Shown piece by piece: positions 28,701 to 38,704 of a stretch of DNA of 64,000 nucleotides (positions within the stretch are counted from its first letter, which is position 1; each line of letters begins with the position of its first letter). The DNA comes from Rotaria sp. Silwood1 (taxonomy: Eukaryota > Rotifera > Eurotatoria > Philodinida > Philodinidae): the NCBI GenBank assembly GCA_905250075.1, contig CAJNOP010000016.1, positions 2,853,908 through 2,917,907 of the forward strand, in the 5' to 3' direction. Position numbers and translations under genes: made by a program. Below the pieces are notes generated by a model. The model worked only from the letters and a program-made list of their open reading frames with translations, did not search any database and was not told the DNA's origin.

Positions 28701-31700
28701 TACAAATTGCACTTAACAAAAATAACATTTTGTTTCTTTATATTCGAACGACGTCATATATTCATTGGTAAAAAATCTTCAAGCGTGTCAATGTATTTTA
28801 TTTCATCAATGTAGGAATCAAACAACACTAGTAGTACTATCTAAATTATTCGTTTAGGATAGAGAAAATATTTTGTTTGATATTCTCTTTTCGTTGACAA
28901 ACAGTCGCTGAAGAACACAAATGTTCATAGATCTAATGGCATTTAAAATTGACGTAAATCCTGCAATAAATAATTATGCTTTGTGTGGTTTTCACCAAGA
29001 CAAGCATCATGAAGAATTTTTCGATAAAATTTTATTAACGTTTTTTCTTAGTTAAAATACCTTTGAAATATAGTTCCTTATTGAAAATAATAAAAATAAA
29101 AAATTTTTCATTGCAAGATTGATGCATATACTTTTGCTTTCATTGTATGAACAATTTTAAACTAATTTGTAGAATATTATTTTTCAGTATTTTTATCGAG
29201 CACAATAATTACATGGCGCAAAACAGGAAATATTTGTTAAAGATAAACTATAAATATTGAACTACAATCACTACTATATAATCATATTGAAAGCTATGAT
29301 ATCTAAATTCGTCTAATATCTACTTGGATGTTCTCTCTAAATAAATGTCAAACATATTTAGGATATTTTTTCAGCTTTATATTATATATTTAGCAGAAGT
29401 TCAAGCACATCTAATGTTATATAACCAGATGCCTAGCAAGAAATTCACGCACTTTTTCAGTATTCCGGTCAATGACTCTCCACACATAACGTGTGGAAAT
29501 CGGCCGTATATTATTCACTTCGTTAGTTATCTATGTGTTTTCTTTCAGGTGTTTGTTGGTAAGAAAAAAATTAGTAAGACTTATAAAAGCAATCTTCTCT
29601 ATTCATAATTACTAATTTTTAAAGTTCGATATTTATTTTTTATGAATATTTAATATCTTACTTGATTTCTTAATACTTTATCTAAATCATTAATTGGTGT
29701 TGTCTTGTAAAAATCTCTTATCAACTGAGCATAATATTCTCTTTTGTCATGTTCATAATTACAATCTAACATATCAAGTTGTAATTCAACTTTAGCATAG
29801 ATATTATGATCATTTTGAGTTGCATTATTTAAATTTGAATCTTTTTTTGTCGTTGTTCCATTTGTATAATTATTATTATGACGTCGATTTGATTCATCAG
29901 GTATTTGAACACGTGAAAGATTCATTTGTCCATTCTGTATTGTTGTTTGCCATTGTTGTTCATATGTTTGACAATATGAGTCTTAAAAATAACAAAATTC
30001 ATTATTCGGTTTTTGCATGATTTATTTTTATCTTCTACCTGAATAATTCGAATAGCAATCATTTGAATGTTTCTTTCCATACTGTTTTTCAATTGTATTT
30101 CTTACTATCTGACTTTTAATTTCACTCGGATGTAAAACACTTTCAGTATATTCATTGCACATGCGAATAATTTGACCGATTTCAAACTGTAAATAATTCT
30201 ATAAAAGATCTGTTTTTGTATTAATTTAATCATACTCGTTTAGGATCTGTAGACTTTTTTATTTCTTCTTCTTTACGTTTTTTGAAATCATTTGATAATA
30301 ATAGAGATATATCATCAGATACAACATACTATAAATCAAAAAATAAAAACAGCAACTACTCCAACAGATAAAGAAAAATCAATGGCTTACACGATCACCG
30401 TTTGCAATTAGTTGTTTCCAAGATTCATTTTGCCAACGATTCTCTTGTTTTTCAGAATCACATGTACCACAAACAATGCTTGGTTGAAGTTTAAAATAAT
30501 AACACAGTGGCTAAACAGAAAAAAAAGAATAATTAATATTGAATATAAATGTTTAAGTGCTTCGTGCATCGAAGTTATCTTTGAAAAAGATCGATAGTTC
30601 AGTCATCGTAACCCTTTAAGTACTACAGCTCGATGATAATAGTTAGAAACTCCTACATTTGTATGATTATTGTTATTAGCGAATGCTGATCATCCAATAA
30701 GTTTAGGCATCTGCTTCTAAATAGTTCATGAGATATATGCATCGCATTTTTATTACCATAAAATGCCAATAAATACTCGTTGAAGTCAGATGAAAAATTA
30801 TTCTTTGTACCAAAATCTAGGTAGCTAGTGTCCACTATTTACGAGATGAATTTGAAACTTTAGCTGTTAGTAATTACTGGAATATAGCTCATATACAATT
30901 ATGGTTACTTGTTAAAGTTTTAGATCTGATTTTGAAATAATTTACAGGTTAGCCCAGGCAATGAGTAGTGTATGTTACATAAATCAATAAGAATAGAAAT
31001 TTTGTACCTATCCGATATTTGGTATCTGTCAAAGCTGCGAACATCTATAGTTACCTTGATTTTAATTTTAAAAGATACTGATAATTACCTTGATGTTTAT
31101 GTGTAGAATATCTTTTATAATTAAAAATCAAAGTAACGATGGTTGTCCGTATCTACGAAAAAACTATGCTCCAATTGAAAACATATAGCGCAGCCTAGAG
31201 TGGGTGTCTTCAGTTTTTACAGTTATCCATATTATTTTTACTTGAGGAAATTAGTTCATCAGAAAAATTTCAAGACAAAATACATCTCGATGAGTAGAGC
31301 AATAATTTTTATAGACGTGGAAAGTCTGCAATGCTTCCCTTCGGAAGAAATAGATGTCCGACGAAAAAAACTGACGATCTTTTCTCAATCACAATATGTT
31401 CTACAGAACTGAAAGTGATTTTTATAAATATTGGACGCTGTTTAGAATGCCTATGTTTAATACGAGTTTGTATTCCAAAACATGAAAGTCTAGAAAGTCT
31501 TCTTTTTCCATTAGAGCTTTATTTGTAAACCTAGCTATAAGTTGGATTCCATATTTTGAAATTAAAGAAAAACATACACTCTAAACACTTTTTTTAGTAT
31601 TAGTAGAAAAAAAAATGATTCAGCTTGACTAGCCGTGCTATGCTTAAAAAAACGAGAGCGATTCTTCTCTTGTTTTAGTCAAAAACTGAATATTCAGGAA

Positions 31701-34619
31701 ACAAGGTTTCACGTGTATTTTCGATCCTTACTCTTGGACATCAGTTCTTGAGATATGTCCAATCGATAGAGAAAACTTCGAAGAGAAAATAAAACAGAAA
31801 TGAACTGATCATAGATAGAAAGCCAAAGGTTTTATGTCAGATAAGCGTAGATATCTTCAAGACTAAATGCTATAAATAAATAGACATTTTTTTTGTAGAA
31901 AAAAAGAATAGAACACTTTTGATAGCGAGTTTCATCGGATAAATGAGGTACGAAAAGTATTCCATATTTTATTGATAGTATAAAAATATGTCTTGAAACA
32001 TCATAAAAGGTCGTATGTATATTTCATGTAAAGAGTAACCATTGATGTTAATCTACTTTGTGGAGACAAGATAAAATTGATATCGAAGTCCTTATTAAAA
32101 AAATAACTTATTTCACAATTCTTAAAGTTTGTATTTTTTTTTCTATAACTTTCAATTCTAGGCATTCGTTAATTCTAATTGAAACAGTATCAAGTCGAAT
32201 TAGGGATATCACCAAAATTGTATACGACTTCAAAATATTGCTAATTTAATATTATTTATTTATGTTAATTTTATTATAAAATAGCTTACCAATAAAACTC
32301 GTTCAACACCCGATCGATTACTTGATTTTTCAGTACTACTTATTGATTGCATAGTTTCTGGTTGAAGTTCACGGCGAAGATTATTTGGATACAGTAAATA
32401 CAATAAATAGAATAATGAATAGATAGAAACAGCAAATGTCGATGGTGTATCAAAGGAAACTAAAAAAATATTACATAAATGTATATTTAAAACACAAACA
32501 AAAACCACAAATTTACGATTTGCTTTAACAAAATGGTTGGCTGCAAATTTAAGAGCATCAATTAAAAGTGATATTCGATGATGAATTATATTAGGATTAA
32601 TAAGAATAATTGACGCAAGTGCAAGACAACTTAAACCGTATATATCGGGTTCAAACTAGAATATGTTTTTATTCTTTGAAAATAAAGAAAAACAAAACAA
32701 AAAACAAAGGAAATTTCCTTGCTTACATGAATTAATTGACCAGCATAAGAAGGAAATGAAAGAATACGATTTTGTCGTTGAATATCAAATCGACCACCAT
32801 TGGAAGGTGATGTAGCTAATAATTTAAATATTTCAATAAAAATAATTGCTAAACGACGACGTGCTCCTTTTCGATGAACATTGGTTACTGTTGATGAAAG
32901 AAGAGATGAACGTTGATTATAAATTAATAGATCATCATCATTACTATCCATTGTTTGAGATGCTGTATTCCAAATAAAATCGACAAGTGCCTATTTTCAA
33001 GATAAAAATTTCATCGGTAATTTTATAGATCTAATCCGATCGGCTCAATCTTCACTGGGACCATGATTAGTTTTCAGGGATATTCCTGTCTAGTTTGTAT
33101 TATCATACTCTCTACTATCATTTCAAGGTTCTACACCAGTAAAAAATTTTAAAACAAAACCAAAATTTCCATCCATTATCGATTAATGTATTAGTTTACG
33201 TTACTAATTATAAATCAAGAAGTTCTGTAACACATACTTTAGTTTGGGACTTTCAACGTACTGATATTGCTACGATGAAAAAAATATCAAATGCTGTAAA
33301 ATTCATTATATCTTTCATTTGTAAAAGTTTGAACAAAGACCTATACGTAGACCTTCAAAGATTTTTTTTAATATCAAATCTTTGATTTCAGTCTAAAAGG
33401 TGAATATGCTTTTATTCTCATCCAATTCGAAATAATAATTGAAATCCAACTTTGTTCCAAGTAATGTCTACTAGTAAAAGATATGTCACATATATACAGT
33501 AGTTACTAAATTTTATTCAACAAAGTTTATTTTTAGTTTTGTTTCACTGCTGTAAGAAAAAAAGGGTGTTAAATAAGAATATAAGAGAATAAAAATTATT
33601 ATCAAGTTTCCAAACATCGAAACTTTAGTTTTTCAACATCTGGATCGTGTAGATATAATTTTGTTTCAACTATATAGAGCGATAGAGCAGGTAATTCTTT
33701 ACAAAATGAAACATCATCGAGTTCTTTGTAACGTTTTTTATCTGAGATACAATAATCTTAAGAGAACATCTAAAGTCGTATTTTTACTATTTCCTATAGA
33801 AAAACAATTAATCAAATTATTCTATCTCAACCAAAGAATATAGTAAAGAACTCAGTGATGTCTCATTTTTTTTACACGATATTTTTACTCTATCCTTCAT
33901 TTCTATATTCACCGTATAAAGCTGATCACTCTGTTAATTTTGATGCTAAAATCCAATTACTATTTCATTCCTTTATTTATTTTTTTAGTTAGTTTCAAAC
34001 AAAACTTCCTCTATCATTAAAAATGTAATAATAACTATTGAAGATTGACAAACTCTTTTCAAAATAATAGAAAACATTTTCATTTTGATCAAGAAAAAAA
34101 ATATGTCCCTAGAATTCCTTTGAGATTGAAATATGAAAGACGATAGTGTCACTTTTTATTTATTATCCACAACATATTTGCATTGTGCGTGTAAAGGAAA
34201 TGAATAGAATATATATATTAATTTCTTTTTCTTTTCTCTTATTACAAATAATGACATGCTAGATATTATTTGACACAAATCTATAAAAAGAAAGATTTCT
34301 TTTTTTTTCTTTCATAATCAATTACCTCGAAACATTCATTTGGACAATTTCGAATAAGATCAAGAACGTCATTCGAACCTTCCAAGAGATATTCATTAAC
34401 TAAATTTTGAATAAGTTGACGATCATCATCTAAAAGTAATGAATTTTTTAAAAACATCATACATTGTAAATATAAAAAAAAAACTATACCTTTATAAAGC
34501 CGCATTGATTTATCTGTTGACATGACACCTTCAGACCATTGTCGTCTATGATTGTTATTGTTATTGTTATTATTATTATCATTACTATTATTAAGGGTTG
34601 TTCTACTGGATAACATCAT
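25798..34619 (-). CDS. TSC1: Hamartin (tuberous sclerosis 1) homologue
   Basis: Thirteen exons join in frame: 34619-34490, 34429-34326, 32990-32727, 32655-32517, 32459-32290, 30510-30391, 30328-30236, 30198-30039, 29981-29662, 28032-27902, 27835-27739, 26889-26584 and 25953-25798. The product has 729 residues. Human TSC1, about 1,160 residues, is the scaffold partner of tuberin that restrains TORC1. Matches to the hamartin N-terminal helical core are LIQNLVNEYLLEGSNDVLDL (human LVNTLVDYYLETSS), TFAVSIYSLFYLLYLLYPNN (human HASVYALFHRLYGMYPCN), and QPSIVCGT followed by ENRW at 278-295 (human HPELVTGS then RRW). The C-terminal 330 residues are coiled-coil-like and rich in Lys, Glu and Gln. The low-complexity linker is much shorter than in vertebrates. 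Exon 1 has an Asn tract encoded by an AAT/AAC repeat. An acceptor-like TTCTAG just above 34619 suggests a 5' UTR exon. The family match was made by eye; the tuberin-binding role is inferred. Confidence 0.7.
31051..31136. repeat. Short inverted repeat in hamartin intron 5
   Basis: The word GTTACCTTGATTTTAATTTTAAAAGATA is matched on the other strand near 31109-31136 by a slightly diverged copy ending AAAATCAAAGTAAC. The two arms are about 28 bases and the spacer about 30. The structure lies inside a 1.8-kb intron that is far longer than most introns of the gene, so it may be an inserted small foldback element. Confidence 0.55.
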
Positions 34620-34811
34620 ATTCTAGAACAACGAAAAAACAACATGCATTTGTTCGGCTTGATTTATTTTATTCTTATATGCTTAGTTTTCTTTTTGTAA
34701 CTAACAAAAAAACAGACTTGGATAGACTGTTTACTATAAGCTATTTAAAACAACACAAACAAATATGAAAAAAAAAAGAATGGAATAAAATAAAATAAAA
34801 TTGTATATTCT

Positions 34812-37800
34812 TTATTGTGATGATGATACTTGATCTTTTGTATAATTCATACGTCTTTCTCGCCAGCGTCTAAAAATAAAAAAAGAACAATAAATATTAA
34901 TTCATATAATAGAAAATAAATTCTAATAAATCTTACTTAGCTTCAGCATATTCATTTTCATATTGAAAATGAATTAAACGAGGTATTGGCGCATAATCAC
35001 GAATAAGAAAATGTTTTCCTAATGGGTGTTCAATTATATATGGAACATATTTTGTAAAATGATAATTGACAAAATAATACCAAACACAACCTAATGCTGT
35101 TCCAACAAATGCACCAGCAACAACTTGTGCAATAGTATGATAATGAAGATAGACTCTAAATAAATCAATCGAAATTCGAGGGTGTTTTTTTTTATTTGTT
35201 ATCAAAGTTCGTCTATCTACCGGCTATATGCGACTACAGCAGCAACGATAAGTTGTGAAAAAACAAGTAAACGATTACGTAATGAACGAACACGTGCTGT
35301 ACCAGGCATTTGAGATCTAATATTTATGTTAAACAATTTATTACAAAAGAAAAAAGAAAAATAAATTGATTTACTTAAGAATAATAAATATAGCTAGATA
35401 TGTCATAAAATAAAAGAATGTTTGAGAATGATCACTTGGCATACCATGGATTTCATATAAACCCATCCGATCTCGAGCTTAAAATAAACCAAATTGTCGA
35501 TTGGTTAACATATATTATTATCACTTGCGAGGAAACCTCCTCGGATGTTTTCATCCGATTTCAATGTTTTTTTGCCTATGGATATACTATAGTGTTCTAA
35601 TGAAAACCATAAAAAGATTTAGGTTCCTATTGAGAGCTAACTAAGTTATCGAATTTTTAATATGCCTATTTTTAAAAACCTCAAAATTTCGGCAAATTGT
35701 TATTTTTAAATTTTGATCTGAAACTTTTTGCATATAAAGAATTCAACTAGACTAGAATCTATAAAGAATTCAAAAGTTCGAAATCATTTCTGTTTGAGAT
35801 GTGAAGCTTTGAAGATATAGATCCTTTTCTTAGAATAGTATGCATAACAGGCATATCTTCTTGAAGCAAATCTGCTTGAGTTCTCTACAGGATATCCCGT
35901 AAGTCCTTAGCCAAAGAAAAATTTGAATATTTCCATTACAACTCGATCAAACGAACTCATTTTTTTTTACCAAAGATAGAGGCATGTTCACACTTCAAAT
36001 ACATAGGGACAAGAGTATTGAGAATCTTCGTTAAGCATCACTATTGACCTCAACAAGAAAATTTTACTATCTCACAGATGGGAAAAAAACAATATACAGG
36101 ATAGTACAAAAGACACTTTACTGAAAAGAAAATAGAATATCTCTGTTACTGCTCGAGCAAACCAGCTGGTATGCTTACCAAGGATAGAGGCATATTCATA
36201 CTTCAAATCCATACTGACAAGGTTAATGACAACTTTTGTTGAGAATATTGTTTTTTTTTCTATCTGCCAAAAAAGTAAAATTTTCTTGTTGAGGTCAATA
36301 GTGATACTTAACAAAGATTCGCAATACTGTTGTTCGTATGGGTTTGGAATATGAACATGCCTCTATCCTTGGTAAAAAAAAATGAGCTCGTTTGGTCGAG
36401 TAGTAATGAAGATATTCATATTTTTCTTTGGCTAAAGATTTACGGGACACCCTATATATATGTAAAGTTTCCGATCAAAATACGAAAATCATAGCCCTCT
36501 AGAAAATAAATATAGTAAAAACTTGATAGGCTAATCAAATGTCAATAAACACTCGAATTCTTTCAGTGTTTTTATTAGAACACTATGTCGTATCTATAGA
36601 CATAAAAACATTTAAATCAAAAGAAAATATCTGAAGAGATATCCTGGTTAGTTGAAAGGTTTTCTAGAAATAATAATCTTGTCTACAACACTCAGTATGA
36701 ATAAGCTTGATCTCAATGTTAGTGCAAATTTTCTTTCTTAATAAAAACACTAAAAATTAGTCAACAAGCTAATTTTGTTTTGCTTTTATATTAATACTAG
36801 TTTAGTTTCTAATATTTTTCTCTTCTAGAAAACTTTCTTAGACCATGAGTGAAGGTCGACTAATTTTCATTTTAATGTAGTAAATCTCTTTTTAATACGT
36901 AATTGTAATCAAGGTTATCAATTATATATAAAAAAACAAAGAATCTAAACTCTGCATCCGCTAAAATATTTCTTCTCTTTGAACCGACTAATAATAATAT
37001 GTCACGCAATGATGTGAGTGAGTGACAGATACAATCAACATAAAAAGATAGTAATTTTATCTTTAAGATAATCTTTTCTACTGATAGTGTTTCAGAAAAA
37101 TAAATTGACGAGCATTCTTTTTTTTTGTATTGCATGGATTATATCATAGAACACGTCCATCATTTCTTTTAATCATTAAATTTCTTTTTCTTTTGAATAT
37201 TATTATTCGAAATAAAAATTCTCATTAGACATTGTTTTTATATTTAATTCTATTTAGTAGTAACTATTTTTAAGATTAAATATCACGTCATTTTATTTCA
37301 TTGGTTGAATAAAATAAGTCGAAAATCGACTTGCTTATTTTTTTGAACAATGGCACATCTAACAAACGCTCTTTCATCTATAGAAAACAGTTGCGTAAAT
37401 AGGGGGCGCGTAGGGCGCGACGCCCCCCTGCTTTTGAAAATTTGGTTTTTTTGGTCAAAAAAATCGAAAAAACTGCGTTTTTAGGGGTATTTTAGTGCAG
37501 AATCCATACGAACGAAGACGTTACGCCCCCCTGCTTCGAGATTTTGAGATATTAAGAGCCTACGCCCCCCCTGCCTTAGAGACCGAGTTGCACCCCTGAT
37601 AGAAAATCTCTAAAATTTTATTGTTGAAATGTGAGTTCTTTTATTTTTAAGATTATTCTGTTCAATACTGATTTAATTGCCCTTTTTTTTCTGACTAGAA
37701 TCTCTACTCAAATAGCTAAATTTAAAATAGAAGTAAATTCAAAAGGCAGTAGTGGCAGAAAAAAAAACAACGACATAATGAGTCACTTTTGATGTCTATT

Positions 37801-38386
37801 TATTGAAGTTTACATGTAAAGTTCATTTTTTAATTGATAAATTGTTCTAAATCTAATGGTCATTTGAATCTTTTGATTTTCTTGTGGCAAAAGCTATTTC
37901 TATACAAACTATATTCATACTACTCTCAAAACTAGCACAACTTACTTCTCTCAGGTCGTGCTTGTTTAAAAACTCGTTTAAGAGAATAATTACACACTTC
38001 CGATATACAAAAACCACCAAAATACATTATCTATTTAAAAAAAAAAGAAAGAAAAAACTTATGTACAGAAAAAAAAACAACTTTTTCCTTCATCTACCGT
38101 TTGTATATCACGCCGAAATATAATTAATGTACATAGAGAAACAATATAAATAAATGGTAACATTGAAAACCATGCCAAGATAAAACCAATTTTATCTCCT
38201 AAATTAATGTAAAAATAAAAACAAAACAATAAATTGATATTTTTTGTTTACCTTCTTGATATTCAATGAATGTAACTAAACAAAAGTAAAGAATAAGATT
38301 ATTTGTTAAAACAAGGAAAAATATTACAAAAACAAAGAAAATTTACTCGATAATGGTCGATAAATCGGATCAGATAAAACTCCCAT
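34812..38386 (-). CDS. DOLPP1: Dolichyldiphosphatase (dolichyl-pyrophosphate phosphatase)
   Basis: Eight exons join in frame: 38386-38347, 38275-38252, 38198-38098, 38030-37946, 35477-35375, 35316-35221, 35155-34937 and 34869-34812. They encode 241 residues, close to the human length of about 238. The enzyme removes a phosphate from dolichyl diphosphate at the ER lumen so the carrier can be reused in N-glycosylation. All three PAP2 phosphatase motifs are present: K-x6-RP (73-81), GMPSDHS (95-101) and SR-x5-H (149-156). Hydrophobic helices surround them. FIEYQEGD, TLIIFRRDIQT, FLIRDYAPIP and the basic C-terminus also fit DOLPP1. Exon 2 is only 24 bases. Intron 4 is 2,468 bases and carries a foldback repeat. 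A possible noncoding exon with donor ACAGAG-GTAAAT lies near 38560-38510. The start is 318 bases from the divergent SAXO4-like gene. Confidence 0.93.
35561..36613. repeat. Foldback element in DOLPP1 intron 4
   Basis: The two halves are inverted copies around a centre near 36180. Outer arms match at TAGTGTTCTAATGAAAACC (35590-35608) and TTTTTATTAGAACACTATG (36568-36586). Inner arms share AAACGAACTCATTTTTTTT, ACCAAAGATAGAGGCATGTT and TTGACCTCAACAAGAAAATT with their reverse complements at 36260-36400. Within it, AGGATATCCCGTAAGTCC (near 35890) and ACGGGACACCCTATATA (near 36443) look like the ends of a smaller MITE of about 560 bases. It has no coding capacity. It accounts for almost half of an intron that is 40 times longer than its neighbours. 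Confidence 0.85.
37400..37602. repeat. C-rich block with a repeated ACGCCCCCCTGC word
   Basis: Within very AT-rich intron DNA this patch repeats (T/G)ACGCCCCCCTGC three times, at about 37420, 37523 and 37562. The copies are spaced 103 and 39 bases, with a weaker CACCCCTG at about 37590. An AGGGGGCGCG at 37401 is the approximate inverse. It is intronic (DOLPP1 intron 4), noncoding, and different in base composition from everything around it. The origin is unknown. Confidence 0.6.
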
Positions 38387-38704
38387 TTTTATTGAATAAA
38401 TAATAAAAAAATGTCGAAACTAATTTAAAAATAATTGAATTTTACAATCGAAATACGTCAAACAGAACAAAAATAATATTTATATCAATCAACCAATATA
38501 AGTATTTACCTCTGTCAGAAATCCAAAATAAACTAATTTTTCTATTGGTTCAAAATCAGCTGTTTAAAAATGCATTACTATGTTAGAAATATTCAACATC
38601 GGAATGAATGTCATTACTAAGCAACACACATTTGAAATGACAATTTAAGTTAGAAGTTTTGTTTTTTGTATTTTAGATTAAACTAAAAAGAAAAAAGAAA
38701 AGAA
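38387..38704. promoter_or_regulatory. Bidirectional promoter region between DOLPP1 and the SAXO4-like gene
   Basis: The two start codons face away from each other 318 bases apart, so both promoters and 5' UTRs must share this interval. A reading with an acceptor-like and a donor-like end at about 38560-38512 on the minus strand may be a 5' noncoding exon of DOLPP1. No TATA box can be assigned. Confidence 0.5.

Noticed and set aside
38512-38560. Reading DFEPIEKLVYFGFLTE with acceptor and donor ends
   Set aside because: No start codon and no phase-compatible link to DOLPP1 coding exons; kept only as a possible 5' UTR exon.
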